Below, in pieces: positions 52,227 through 62,412 of a stretch of DNA of 64,000 nt. A model generated the notes under the pieces. The model was not told where the DNA came from. It saw only the letters and a program-made list of their open reading frames with translations, and did not search any database. A program made the position numbers and the translations under genes. Numbering within the stretch: position 1 is the stretch's first letter; each line of letters begins with the position of its first letter. Origin of the DNA: Poseidonibacter antarcticus (GTDB taxonomy: Bacteria > Campylobacterota > Campylobacteria > Campylobacterales > Arcobacteraceae); assembly GCF_003667345.1 (NCBI RefSeq), contig NZ_RCWF01000008.1, forward strand, positions 1-64,000, read 5' to 3'.

Positions 52227-53161
52227 ATTAGTATAATCTTTTTTTCTAATTTTTTTGTATTAAATTCTTTCAAAACCAAATACTTTTTCTTTCTCAAATA
52301 CTCATACATATCTACTTGATTATCCGCTGTTTTAATAGCTATAAAAGGAAGTTTCATAAAATACACTTCATTTACAGTTACACTTGGTGTCACTATGGCA
52401 AAATTACTTTTATTCATAAGTTTTGCTATTTTATTTGAGTTTATATGTAACTTTATCCATGGTTTATTTTTACAGTATTTTTTGAGTTCTTTTAGATGTT
52501 CGTTTGCTATTGTTGTTACTAGATTTACTTCTAAGTTGGTAAACTTTTTTAGTACTTTTAATATTTTGATATTTATATTACTATGATCTGTTCCACCCAT
52601 TGCGATAAAAATTGAGCACCCAAAGATATTTCCTGTTGTCAGTTTAGATTTTAGAGATGATAATTGTTTTTTATTTTTTAATCTCTTCTTTTCTTTTATA
52701 AACTCATCTCTTAAAAGTGTATATTTACTTCCACATCGAAGTTCACACTCTTTTGGAACTAAATCTTTATATTTCTTTTTATTCGCACTTATATTATGAT
52801 TAAGTAAGATATCACAATAGTGCTTTTCATAAGTATCATCAAATGATAAAATTCTTAAATTTGAATGATTAATTTTTAATTTCTTTTCATATTTATAATC
52901 AATACCATAATGATCAATAACAATCATATCTATTTTAAAATCTTTGATTAGTTTATCAATTTCTTTGATATTATTACTTTTTAATATTGTTAGATCATAA
53001 TTTGCTTCTAAGATTTTATGATTGATATTACCTTTTAGTTCTTGTGTAGCAAATATAATATGGTCACCTTTTTTTGCATACTTTTGAGCAAGAACTAAAT
53101 CACGCATAATATGTCCTGTACCAATGTTTGAAGAGGAATCTGCACGAAAAAGAATATTCAT
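52214..53161 (-). CDS. pseG: UDP-2,4-diacetamido-2,4,6-trideoxy-beta-L-altropyranose hydrolase
   Basis: PseG removes UDP from the nucleotide sugar to give the free hexose for PseI. The GT-B fold begins with ILFRADSSSNIGTGHIMRDL, where the GTGH His is catalytic. CSIFIAMGGTDHSN is the second-domain glycine loop and VTPSVTVNEVYF the nucleotide-binding part. ATG 53161 lies in a TGATG overlap with pseF; the longer frame would begin with TTG. The C-terminus runs into the formyltransferase start by 13 bases, so the last residues (LICKI) are shaped by that overlap. The length is about 315 residues, longer than the Campylobacter enzyme (about 274). Confidence 0.9.
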   Translation of the reverse strand: MNILFRADSSSNIGTGHIMRDLVLAQKYAKKGDHIIFATQELKGNINHKILEANYDLTILKSNNIKEIDKLIKDFKIDMIVIDHYGIDYKYEKKLKINHSNLRILSFDDTYEKHYCDILLNHNISANKKKYKDLVPKECELRCGSKYTLLRDEFIKEKKRLKNKKQLSSLKSKLTTGNIFGCSIFIAMGGTDHSNINIKILKVLKKFTNLEVNLVTTIANEHLKELKKYCKNKPWIKLHINSNKIAKLMNKSNFAIVTPSVTVNEVYFMKLPFIAIKTADNQVDMYEYLRKKKYLVLKEFNTKKLEKKIILICKI

Positions 53162-53874
53162 CAAATTTCACCACTTTGTTTTAAAGCCTGATACATAAAC
53201 TCAGCTCTTTTCCAATCTTCTAAAGTATCTATATCTTGAACTAAATACCTAGGTAAAATAACAGGAATACTTATATCGCTAAATACTATATTATTTTTTG
53301 ATTCTTTTTGCCTTGTTCTATTTGTAAAATAAAATTGTCCAGCATCTTGATACGCTTCTTCTAAGTCTTGACTTCTGCTCATATAATGTTCTGGTGCAAA
53401 CATTTCGCATCGTCCCTCATTATTAAGTTTAAAAGTTCTTTGAATTGGGAAAGGCATAGTTGTAGAACTAAAAGCATTTATAACATCACTTGATTTTAGA
53501 TTATCATACCCTTGTATTAAATACTCTTTTTTTAGAAAAGGTGCTGTTGCATAAATAGTACAAATATATTCATAACTTTCCCCTTGTGATTCTAGATACT
53601 CAACAGTATGATTAACAACATCAACAGTACCTGTAAAATCATCACTAAGCTCAGGAGGTCTTAAAAAGGGAACTTCAGCTCCATACTGTTTAGATATTTT
53701 AGCAATTTCTTCATCATCAGTACTTACTACTACTTTTTCAAATAAATTTGATTTTAATGCAGTTTCAATACTATAAGCAATAAGTGGTTTTCCAAAAAAC
53801 TCTTTTATATTTTTCTTTGGAATTCTTTTACTTCCACCTCTTGCTGGAATAATTGCTACTGTATTTTTTCTCAT
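53161..53874 (-). CDS. pseF: CMP-pseudaminic acid synthetase (cytidylyltransferase)
   Basis: PseF activates pseudaminic acid with CTP to give CMP-Pse, the sugar donor for the Maf transferase. The N-terminal nucleotidyltransferase motif IPARGGSKRIPKKNIKEF is clear, as are the SIETAL helix, VVSTDDEEIAKI and the PSELSD-like segment (PPELSDDFTGT). The length is 237 residues, normal for the family. It lies two bases after pseC and overlaps the pseG start. NeuA-type enzymes for other nonulosonic acids are alternatives, but the complete pse set favours Pse. Confidence 0.93.
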   Translation of the reverse strand: MRKNTVAIIPARGGSKRIPKKNIKEFFGKPLIAYSIETALKSNLFEKVVVSTDDEEIAKISKQYGAEVPFLRPPELSDDFTGTVDVVNHTVEYLESQGESYEYICTIYATAPFLKKEYLIQGYDNLKSSDVINAFSSTTMPFPIQRTFKLNNEGRCEMFAPEHYMSRSQDLEEAYQDAGQFYFTNRTRQKESKNNIVFSDISIPVILPRYLVQDIDTLEDWKRAEFMYQALKQSGEI

Positions 53875-53876
53875 AA

Positions 53877-55001
53877 TTATTTTAAAACCTCAAATAATGT
53901 TTTAATCACATATTCTTGTTCTTCGCTACTTAATAATGGATACATAGGAAGAGAAAAACACTCTTCATAATATTTATCCATAACAGGTGTAATCTCATTT
54001 CCATATGCTAAAGATTTATAATATGGTTGTTTATTTATAGGCATATAGTGAAGTTGTATTCCTATATTTTTTTCTCTTAGTTGATTAAACAAATCTACTT
54101 TTGAGATAGATAGTTTTGTAAAATCAACTTGAACTACATAAAGATGATATGAAGACTTCCCATCAAAAGTATAAAGTGGTTTTACTATTGAATTTTTAAA
54201 AGCTTTATCATAAGTTTTTGCTATTTCATATCTTCTTTGTAGAAAATCAACTTGTTTATTTAATTGTGTTAAACCTAAAGCACATTGAATATCTGTAATA
54301 CGATAATTAAAACCTAAATCTCTCATTTCATATTCCCATGGTTTCATATCTTTTGTTTTTATCATTCCATGAGTTCGAAGTTGTAATAGTTTTTCATAGA
54401 TTTCTTTAGAATTTGTACTAATTGCTCCACCCTCACCTGTTGTTAAGTGTTTTACAGGATGAAAAGAGAATATTCCACAATCACTATTAGTACAAGAACC
54501 TGATTTTATACCATTATAAGCAGCACCAATTGAGTGAGCATTATCTTCTAATATTGTTATATTATAAGTCTTTTTTAAATACTTCAATTTATCTTGATTT
54601 AACATACGACCACTAAAAGAAACTGCATAAATTGCTTTTATACTTTTATCTTTTTTTAGTTCTTCTTCACATATATCTAAGTCAATATTCCCATCACTAG
54701 AAATATCAACAAAAATAGGTTTTGCTTGAACATAAAGTATACTATTTGAAGTAGCTAAAAAAGAGTTAGGAGTTGTTAAAACCTTATCATCTTTTTTTAG
54801 TAAAACTAAAGAAGCTAGATGTAGTGCTGCTGTTCCATTTGAAACGGCTACTACATATTTTGCTCCACAATAAGTGCTTATAGCATTTTCAAACTCTTTT
54901 ACTTTTGGACCAGTAGTCAAAAAATCTGACTTTAGAGTCTCTATAACTATATCTATATCATCTTCTTGGATGCACTGCTTACCATAAGGTATAAATTTCA
55001 T
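53877..55001 (-). CDS. pseC: UDP-4-amino-4,6-dideoxy-N-acetyl-beta-L-altrosamine transaminase
   Basis: PseC is a PLP-dependent aminotransferase (DegT/DnrJ/EryC1 family) that adds the 4-amino group to the PseB product using glutamate. The PLP lysine is Lys184 in FSFHPVKHLTTGEGG. FEN...VSNGTAALHLAS and LEDNAHSIGA are the cofactor-binding motifs. The full length of 374 residues is normal. It lies one base after pseB, so the two are translated together. Confidence 0.95.
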   Translation of the reverse strand: MKFIPYGKQCIQEDDIDIVIETLKSDFLTTGPKVKEFENAISTYCGAKYVVAVSNGTAALHLASLVLLKKDDKVLTTPNSFLATSNSILYVQAKPIFVDISSDGNIDLDICEEELKKDKSIKAIYAVSFSGRMLNQDKLKYLKKTYNITILEDNAHSIGAAYNGIKSGSCTNSDCGIFSFHPVKHLTTGEGGAISTNSKEIYEKLLQLRTHGMIKTKDMKPWEYEMRDLGFNYRITDIQCALGLTQLNKQVDFLQRRYEIAKTYDKAFKNSIVKPLYTFDGKSSYHLYVVQVDFTKLSISKVDLFNQLREKNIGIQLHYMPINKQPYYKSLAYGNEITPVMDKYYEECFSLPMYPLLSSEEQEYVIKTLFEVLK

Positions 55002-55002
55002 C

Positions 55003-56022
<1,020 letters not shown>

Positions 56023-56116
56023 TTATTTATATATAATACCTAATAAATAATTAATATATATCTTTATAAGACTTAATATGTAATAATTTATGCAATTTAA
56101 TAACATAGGTATTAAC

Positions 56117-56317
56117 ATGGAAAACAACCCAATCCCGGAAGATATTATTAAAATACAAAAAAAACTTGCAAGCTTTGAAATAAATTCAAGAAATTACAAA
56201 AAATATACAAAAATTCTTGCAAAACATGTAAAAGCATTTACAATGAAAAAAAGAGTGAATTCACATATAAAAACTATAGAAATAGTAGAAAAGATATCAA
56301 AAGATAAGAAAGATTAA
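56117..56317 (+). CDS. Small hypothetical protein, basic and helical
   Basis: This is a 66-residue lysine-rich protein. ATG 56117 has an AGG element eight bases upstream, while the longer frame from 56090 has no ribosome site. The sequence suggests a single long helix (IQKKLASFEINSRNYKK, HVKAFTMKKRVNSHIKTIEIV) and contains no cysteine, membrane helix or recognisable motif. It could be a nucleic acid-binding or regulatory peptide. It lies between the divergent pseB and recA and may be monocistronic. Confidence 0.55.
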   Translation: MENNPIPEDIIKIQKKLASFEINSRNYKKYTKILAKHVKAFTMKKRVNSHIKTIEIVEKISKDKKD

Positions 56318-56428
56318 AAATATTTAAATTAAAAATCTTACAATTTGTAATAAAATTAGATAGTTTCAAAAAAATCTGCTAAAATTCTTACATAATAAAA
56401 TATTTAGAAACAAACATTAGGAAATAAT

Positions 56429-57466
56429 ATGGATGACAATCAAAAAAAATCACTAGACTTAGCAATAAAACAAATAGACAAAGCATTTGGAAAAGGTACT
56501 CTTATAAGATTAGGAGATAAAGAAGTAGTTCCAACAGAAGCTATTTCAACTGGTTCATTAGGATTGGATTTAGCATTAGGTGTTGGTGGTCTTCCACAAG
56601 GTAGAGTTATTGAAGTTTATGGTCCTGAGTCATCGGGGAAGACAACTCTAACATTACATGCAATTGCAGAGTGTCAAAAAGCTGGTGGTGTTTGTGCATT
56701 TATTGATGCAGAACATGCTCTTGATACTATGTATGCTAGAAATCTTGGTGTTGATATTGATAACTTGCTTGTTTCTCAACCTGATTATGGTGAGCAAGCT
56801 TTAGAAATTTTAGAAACTGTTATTCGATCTGGTGCTGTTGATTTAGTTGTAATTGATTCAGTTGCAGCACTTACTCCAAAAGTTGAAATTGATGGAGATA
56901 TGGATGATCAACAAGTTGGTGTTCAAGCAAGACTTATGTCTAAAGCATTAAGAAAAATCACTGGTTTATTAAATAAAATGCAATGTACTGTAATCTTTAT
57001 TAACCAAATTAGAATGAAAATTGGTATGACAGGGTATGGAAGTCCTGAAACTACTACAGGTGGAAATGCACTTAAATTCTACTCATCAGTTAGACTTGAT
57101 ATTAGAAGAATTGCAACACTAAAACAAGGTGATAATTCAATTGGAAATAGAGTAAAAGTAAAAGTTGTAAAAAACAAAGTTGCAGCTCCATTTAAACTTG
57201 CAGAATTTGATATTATGTTTGGTGAAGGTATTTCAAAAATGGGTGAGCTTGTTGATTATGGTGTAAAACTTGATATCGTTGATAAAGCAGGAGCTTGGTT
57301 CTCTTATGGTGATGCTAAAATTGGTCAAGGGAAAGAAAACTCTAAAGTATTTTTAAGAGATAATCCAGAAATTGCAAAAGAAATTGAGAATAAAATCTTA
57401 GCTGCGATGGGTGTAAATGATGAAATACTTGAGGGTGAAATAAAAGAACCTAAAGAAGAAGACTAA
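56429..57466 (+). CDS. recA: Recombinase RecA
   Basis: RecA is the strand-exchange ATPase of homologous recombination and SOS signalling. The Walker A motif is GPESSGKTT (about residues 66-73), and [23 protein letters not shown] contains the loop 2 region with core [18 protein letters not shown] is the Walker B. The length is 345 residues with an acidic C-terminal tail. The ribosome site is AGGAA. No LexA box is visible upstream, as expected for a Campylobacterota genome without a classical SOS system. It is followed by eno, the order found in Campylobacter. Confidence 0.98.
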   Translation: MDDNQKKSLDLAIKQIDKAFGKGTLIRLGDKEVVPTEAISTGSLGLDLALGVGGLPQGRVIEVYGPESSGKTTLTLHAIAECQKAGGVCAFIDAEHALDTMYARNLGVDIDNLLVSQPDYGEQALEILETVIRSGAVDLVVIDSVAALTPKVEIDGDMDDQQVGVQARLMSKALRKITGLLNKMQCTVIFINQIRMKIGMTGYGSPETTTGGNALKFYSSVRLDIRRIATLKQGDNSIGNRVKVKVVKNKVAAPFKLAEFDIMFGEGISKMGELVDYGVKLDIVDKAGAWFSYGDAKIGQGKENSKVFLRDNPEIAKEIENKILAAMGVNDEILEGEIKEPKEED

Positions 57467-57480
57467 ATATAAAAAAATTA

Positions 57481-57509
57481 AATCAAAGAGAAAATTCTCT
57501 TTGATTCTT
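57481..57509 (+). terminator. Terminator after recA
   Basis: AATCAAAGAGAA (57481-57492) and TTCTCTTTGATT (57495-57506) form a perfect 12-bp stem, followed by CTTATCCTT. Confidence 0.7.
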
Positions 57510-57575
57510 ATCCTTACACAACATTAATAACTAGCTAATAATTATCTTTAACAAAGCAAACAAAAATCAATTTTT

Positions 57576-57584
57576 TGATATAAT
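57576..57584 (+). promoter_or_regulatory. Extended -10 promoter of eno
   Basis: TGATATAAT, a TGN-TATAAT extended -10 box, lies 30 bases upstream of the eno start codon. No clear -35 box is present. Confidence 0.65.
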
Positions 57585-57613
57585 CTATTAAATTACAAGA
57601 ATAGGAGAACTAC

Positions 57614-58888
57614 GTGGTATTTATTGACAATGTATACGCAGACGAAGTATTAGATTCAAGAGGAAACCCAACAGTAAGAGCTACTGTTATATTAAGTGAT
57701 GGAACAAAACAAAGTGCAATAGTACCAAGTGGCGCAAGTACAGGGAAAAGAGAAGCTTTAGAATTAAGAGATGGTGATCATAGATTTTTAGGTAAAGGTG
57801 TTCTAAAAGCAGTTGAAAATGTTAATACACTTATTGCCGATGAATTATTAGGATTAAGTCCATATAATCAAGCAGAAGTTGATGCTACAATGAAAGATAT
57901 AGACGGAACTTCTAACTATGCAAAACTTGGGGCAAATGCTGTTCTAGGTGTTTCTATGGCAGTTGCACGTGCTGCTGCTGCATCTTTAAGCATTCCATTA
58001 TATAGATACTTAGGTGGAGCAAATGCTATGACTATGCCTGTACCTATGTTTAATATTATTAATGGTGGAGAACATGCTAACAACTCTGTTGACTTCCAAG
58101 AATATATGATTATGCCTATAGGTTTTGAGAACTTCAATGAAGGTCTAAGAGCTGTTAGTGAAATTTATCAAAACTTAAAAAAAGTTATTGATGAAATGGG
58201 TGAATCAACAGCAGTTGGTGATGAGGGTGGATTTGCTCCAAACTTAAAATCAAATGAAGAACCATTACAAGTAATTATTAAAGCAATTGAAAAAGCAGGA
58301 TATGTTCCAGGTGAACAAATTGCATTAGCACTTGATGTTGCAGCATCTGAGCTTGTTAATGATAAAGGTTTATATGTATTAAAATCTGAAAATAGAGAAG
58401 TTACAGCTGAAGAATTAGTATCATATTACTCTGATTTATGTTCAAAATATCCAATTGTATCTATTGAAGATGGATTAAGTGAAGATGATTGGGATGGTTG
58501 GAAAGTATTAACAGAAGCATTAGGTCATAAAATCCAATTAGTTGGTGATGATTTATTTGTTACTAATGCTGCAATTTTAAATGAAGGTATTAATAAAAAT
58601 ATCGCAAACTCTATTTTAATTAAACCAAATCAAATTGGAACAGTTTCTGAAACTATGTTAACAATTAGATTAGCTCAAAGAAATAACTACAATTGTGTAA
58701 TGTCTCATAGATCAGGTGAAAGTGAAGATGCTTTTATTGCTGATTTTGCTGTTGCTTTAAATTGTGGTCAAATTAAAACTGGTTCAACTGCAAGAAGTGA
58801 TAGAATCGCTAAATATAATAGATTACTTGAAATTGGTGCAGAAATTGCATATGCAGAATATTTAGGAAAAACACCTTTTACTAAATAG
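57614..58888 (+). CDS. eno: Enolase
   Basis: Enolase is the cytosolic glycolytic/gluconeogenic enzyme that interconverts 2-phosphoglycerate and phosphoenolpyruvate. It starts at GTG 57614 with AGGAG six bases upstream. Conserved residues are in [25 protein letters not shown], the Mg2+ ligands in [14 protein letters not shown] and VGDDLFVTN, the catalytic Lys in LIKPNQIGT and HRSGESED. The 424-residue length is normal. Phosphoenolpyruvate is also the substrate of PseI, so the gene feeds the glycosylation pathway indirectly. Confidence 0.97.
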   Translation: MVFIDNVYADEVLDSRGNPTVRATVILSDGTKQSAIVPSGASTGKREALELRDGDHRFLGKGVLKAVENVNTLIADELLGLSPYNQAEVDATMKDIDGTSNYAKLGANAVLGVSMAVARAAAASLSIPLYRYLGGANAMTMPVPMFNIINGGEHANNSVDFQEYMIMPIGFENFNEGLRAVSEIYQNLKKVIDEMGESTAVGDEGGFAPNLKSNEEPLQVIIKAIEKAGYVPGEQIALALDVAASELVNDKGLYVLKSENREVTAEELVSYYSDLCSKYPIVSIEDGLSEDDWDGWKVLTEALGHKIQLVGDDLFVTNAAILNEGINKNIANSILIKPNQIGTVSETMLTIRLAQRNNYNCVMSHRSGESEDAFIADFAVALNCGQIKTGSTARSDRIAKYNRLLEIGAEIAYAEYLGKTPFTK

Positions 58889-58899
58889 TAAAATTATTT

Positions 58900-59142
58900 A
58901 TGAAAAACTTTTTACGTAGTTACAAGAAATTTATAGCAATTGTAATAGCTTCTATTACAATTACTATATTTCTTTCTTATCACGTAGCAAATACTCTTTT
59001 TGGAAATAACTCTTTAGAAGTTTATAACTCTTTAAAGTATAAAAAAATTTATTTAGAAAAAGAAATTGTAAGATTACAAGAAGAAAATGCTTATTTACAA
59101 AAAGAATATTTTGAATTAAAAAATCTGGAGCCTGAAGAATGA
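58900..59142 (+). CDS. FtsB/DivIC-like septum formation initiator
   Basis: This is an 80-residue bitopic membrane protein with one transmembrane helix (about residues 11-32) and a C-terminal coiled coil (about 40-77, KIYLEKEIVRLQEENAYL). This is the form of FtsB/DivIC, which bridges FtsL and FtsQ in the divisome. The location after eno repeats the order seen in Campylobacter, which supports the call. The protein is too small for a firm assignment from sequence alone. The stop codon overlaps the next start by four bases. Confidence 0.78.
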   Translation: MKNFLRSYKKFIAIVIASITITIFLSYHVANTLFGNNSLEVYNSLKYKKIYLEKEIVRLQEENAYLQKEYFELKNLEPEE

Positions 59143-59888
59143 AAACTTTATTTTTATTTACATTAACACTAGTTTTAACATTAAATTTAAATGCAAGAGA
59201 AAATCCATTTGAAGCAACAAATGCATATGAAGAAGAAGCTGCAAGAATTATTGAACAAAATGAAATTGATGAAAATGCAATTAATGAATCAGCCTACATA
59301 AAAGAAATGCAAGAAAAGATGTCTAATGTATCTAATGAAGATACAAATAAAAATAAAGTTGAAGAAGCTATAAAAAAATTAACTCCTGCATTAAAAGTAG
59401 AAAAAACTTATACGAAAAAAGAAGTTGATAAACTTATACAAAAAACAAAAGTCCAAACAGAAAATAGAACAAAACAAATAGTTAAAAAAGAGTTAAAAAA
59501 AACAACAGCAGTTAAACCAAAACAAATTGTCTATGTAAAACCAAGAACTGATATAATTGATGAAGAAATGAAAACAAAAAAAATCTCAACTTTTATAAAT
59601 ATTGAATATAATGATTCAAAATTAATTATTCATTCAAAAGATAATGTATCTAAAAAGTTCACTATAGAAAAAGAAAATAAAATCATTATTGATTATAAAG
59701 CAAAAAAGAATTTTTATACAAAAAGAGCAGAGTTAGACTCTACTAATTTCAAAAAAATTGCAGTTGGTAACCATAAAAAAGAAAACTTTTATAGGGTTGT
59801 AATTCAATTAAATGATGCACCTTCTAACTACAAAGTTGAATATAAAGATAAATTAATTACGATCATTCAAATTAATATAGTTAGATAA
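59139..59888 (+). CDS. AMIN-domain-containing periplasmic protein
   Basis: This is a 249-residue exported protein with an N-terminal signal peptide (about residues 1-19, LNLNARENPF at its end), a Glu/Lys-rich helical linker (about 30-150) and a C-terminal AMIN-like beta domain (about 160-249). The AMIN part has KKISTFINIEYNDSKLIIHS, FTIEKENKIIIDYKA and FYRVVIQLN. AMIN domains target proteins to septal peptidoglycan or secretin complexes. It is coupled to the FtsB-like gene (ATGA overlap), consistent with a cell envelope role. Its 3' end overlaps the convergent antiporter gene by 36 bases. Confidence 0.78.
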   Translation: MKTLFLFTLTLVLTLNLNARENPFEATNAYEEEAARIIEQNEIDENAINESAYIKEMQEKMSNVSNEDTNKNKVEEAIKKLTPALKVEKTYTKKEVDKLIQKTKVQTENRTKQIVKKELKKTTAVKPKQIVYVKPRTDIIDEEMKTKKISTFINIEYNDSKLIIHSKDNVSKKFTIEKENKIIIDYKAKKNFYTKRAELDSTNFKKIAVGNHKKENFYRVVIQLNDAPSNYKVEYKDKLITIIQINIVR

Positions 59889-61013
59889 AATTCTAATAGC
59901 TATCATAACAAGTAATACTTCTAAAATAGCAGCTAGAATGAACGCATAGTAATACTCTTGTGTAATTGAATGATTATTATATGCAAGTGTTGTTACAGCA
60001 ATTAAAAGTGTCAATGGCATAGAATGTGATAAACCTAACATATAAAACTTATTTAACCCAATATCTTTAATAAACAGTGTAGAAGCGATTAATCTAATAA
60101 TAATCATAGCTGCTGTAATTAATAATGCTTTAACAAATAAACCATCATGGAATATTGCCTCAATCTCAAAAGATGCACCTACAGAAATAAAGAAAATAGG
60201 AACAAGCCAACCAAAACCAAAGTGTTCTAACTTAGAAGGTAATTGTTTATTGTGACCTTCAAAGAATGTTGTAATAAAAGTACCTGCTATAAATGCTCCA
60301 AATGCAACTTCTAGGTGCAGATACATCATAACTGTTATCATTAAGAAGAAAATAGCCATTGACATTCTAATATCTTGTTCTTGATTATCTTTTTCAGGCA
60401 TTAAATATGTTTTTATTTCAGGATACCACCAGATTAAATTATGAAACAATTTATAAATAAATATCATAGAAATAAGGAAAGCAGTAAATAAAATCATAGT
60501 TTTATAAAACTCATAATTTATTCCAAACTCTAATACAGCTGATACAGTAGTTAATGCAAAGATAGAAACTATTTCACCAATAAGTCCAACAACAATAGCT
60601 AGCCTAATCCACTCAACATCACCATACTCTTTTTTAAGAGTAGCAAGTAAACCAATAGAAATTAAAGGCAGAACAGCGATAAATAAGTTACTTAAATCAA
60701 AGTATACAGCTATCAATGTTGATAAGGAAAAAAGGATTACATTGTACAACAAGGATTTTTTCAACATTGAAGGAGAAATATTAACAAGCTTTTTTAAATC
60801 AACTTCAAGTCCTGCTAAAAACATAAGATATAAAAATCCAAGTTCTGCTACTAAATGCAAGATTGCATGTTCTACTATAAAAGAAAAATAAACAGCAATT
60901 GCACCTAGCATTATCTCAACTGTAATAGTTGGAAGTCTTAAAAGCTTAGCAATTAACGGTGAAGTAAATATAATTAAAGATATGGTAATAATAATTGATA
61001 TTTCTTCAGTCAT
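59853..61013 (-). CDS. Cation:proton antiporter (CPA2 family)
   Basis: This is a 386-residue inner-membrane protein with about 12 hydrophobic helices and no C-terminal regulatory domain. The N-terminal segment IIFTSPLIAKLLRLPTITVEIMLGAIA, with core LLRLPTITVEIMLG, and the FLYLMFLAGLEVDLKKL motif mark the NhaA/KefB-like CPA2 branch. The second half has GAFIAGTFI and LVPIFFISVGASFE. It exchanges Na+ or K+ for protons. It is upstream of and nine bases distant from bioB on the same strand, and converges on the AMIN gene. Confidence 0.9.
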   Translation of the reverse strand: MTEEISIIITISLIIFTSPLIAKLLRLPTITVEIMLGAIAVYFSFIVEHAILHLVAELGFLYLMFLAGLEVDLKKLVNISPSMLKKSLLYNVILFSLSTLIAVYFDLSNLFIAVLPLISIGLLATLKKEYGDVEWIRLAIVVGLIGEIVSIFALTTVSAVLEFGINYEFYKTMILFTAFLISMIFIYKLFHNLIWWYPEIKTYLMPEKDNQEQDIRMSMAIFFLMITVMMYLHLEVAFGAFIAGTFITTFFEGHNKQLPSKLEHFGFGWLVPIFFISVGASFEIEAIFHDGLFVKALLITAAMIIIRLIASTLFIKDIGLNKFYMLGLSHSMPLTLLIAVTTLAYNNHSITQEYYYAFILAAILEVLLVMIAIRILSNYINLNDRN

Positions 61014-61022
61014 TAAACAGTC

Positions 61023-61904
61023 CTATTTCTCGTCAGCCATTTTAACAACATGCTTAGCTATTTTAAAACCTTGCGCTTCTAATGCTTCAACATCATCTTT
61101 TGGTGTTTTACCAGCAGTTGTTAAATAATCACCAATAACAAAAGCATTTGCACCTCTATTAAAGATTTTATATTGCTCATCACCAAACATTAATTCTCTT
61201 CCACCTGCAACCATAATCTTATGTGCATTTGGAATCATCTTTCTTGATAATTCAATTAAATCAAAAGCTTCTTCTCTTGTAATTGTATTTTCTACAATTG
61301 GTAAAGCTTCATTTGGATGGAAAAAGTTCAAAGGAACATTCATAGGATCTAATGATGCAATTGATTTAATCATAGAAATTCTATCTTCTTGCGTTTCACC
61401 CATTCCAAAAATTCCACCACAAACTAATTGTAATCCTGCTTCTTTTACATTTAAACAAGTTTGGTATCTATCATCCCAAGGATGAGTAGTACAAATTGAT
61501 GGATAAAAGTCTCTTGAAGTTTCTAAGTTATGATTATAGTTATCAACACCTGCTGCTTTTAATTCTTTTAATTGTTCAACAGATGCAGTTCCATTACAGG
61601 CGATTAATCTTAGACCTAAGTTTTCAGCTTTAACAGCTTTTGCAGCTTTTGCAATAAATTTTGTTTTTTTATCAGTTAAACCAAGTCCTGCTGTAACTAA
61701 ACAAAATCCAACTGCACCATTTGCTCTTGCAATTTTAGCTTCTTTAACAATTTGTTCAATTTCTTTTAATTTATATCTTTGAATATCCGCTTTATATCTT
61801 ACACTTTGTGTACAGAATTTACAGTCTTCATTACATGTACCACTTTCAGCATTACAAATAGCACATAAAAATATTTCATCAGTTTTTTTAAATTTTTCGT
61901 TCAT
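61023..61904 (-). CDS. bioB: Biotin synthase
   Basis: BioB is a radical SAM enzyme that inserts sulfur into dethiobiotin. The [4Fe-4S] cysteines are in CNEDCKFC, and LRLIACNGT and YNHNLETS follow, with the Arg ligand region near the C-terminus (RELMFGDEQ and AFVIGDYLTT). The longest frame starts at 61925, but ATG 61904 gives the family start MNEKFKKTDEIFLC with AGAGAGAAG upstream. The length of 293 residues is in the short Campylobacterota form. It overlaps the phosphodiesterase gene end by 17 bases. Confidence 0.94.
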   Translation of the reverse strand: MNEKFKKTDEIFLCAICNAESGTCNEDCKFCTQSVRYKADIQRYKLKEIEQIVKEAKIARANGAVGFCLVTAGLGLTDKKTKFIAKAAKAVKAENLGLRLIACNGTASVEQLKELKAAGVDNYNHNLETSRDFYPSICTTHPWDDRYQTCLNVKEAGLQLVCGGIFGMGETQEDRISMIKSIASLDPMNVPLNFFHPNEALPIVENTITREEAFDLIELSRKMIPNAHKIMVAGGRELMFGDEQYKIFNRGANAFVIGDYLTTAGKTPKDDVEALEAQGFKIAKHVVKMADEK

Positions 61905-62406
61905 ATTTATATTCTTCTCTCTCATAATTGTTTTTATTTATATCTTTAAAATAGTGTGAGATTATATACTCATTTTCATTAATTTCTAGTAGTACACACT
62001 CAATAAGTGGTTTCTCTCTTGCACATACTTCTCCTGGGTTTAAAAAAAGAGTATTATTTTTGTATTCACATTCAAACATATGTGTATGTCCAAAAATTAC
62101 TATATTTGCATCAGGAGTTAAATGATAAGGCATATGCATTAGTTTAAAAGTTATATCTTTAATTTTAAAATAATAAGGTTCTTGCTTAATCACATATTTA
62201 TGAGATATTGAAACTAGATTTCTATCATTGTTTCCAAAAACACTCACATAAGGTAAAGCTGATTCTTTTAATAGTTGAAGATTTTTTTCAATACATAAAT
62301 CTCCTGCATGAACTAAATATTGACAACCTTTTTCTTTTAATAAAGTAATTACTTCTTTAGTATAGTCACTTTTAAAGTGACTATCTGAGAGAATTCCAAT
62401 CTTCAT
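61888..62406 (-). CDS. YfcE/MJ0936-family metallophosphodiesterase
   Basis: This is a 172-residue cytosolic calcineurin-like phosphoesterase. The metal-binding motifs are GILSDSHF (Asp-x-His), HAGDLC, GNNDRN and FGHTHMFE, in the order of YfcE/MJ0936 enzymes that hydrolyse phosphodiesters such as cyclic nucleotides or model substrates. The length is typical. It lies six bases after topA and overlaps the bioB start, so topA, this gene and bioB may be one transcript. The physiological substrate is unknown. Confidence 0.88.
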   Translation of the reverse strand: MKIGILSDSHFKSDYTKEVITLLKEKGCQYLVHAGDLCIEKNLQLLKESALPYVSVFGNNDRNLVSISHKYVIKQEPYYFKIKDITFKLMHMPYHLTPDANIVIFGHTHMFECEYKNNTLFLNPGEVCAREKPLIECVLLEINENEYIISHYFKDINKNNYEREEYKYERKI

Positions 62407-62412
62407 TGTTTA

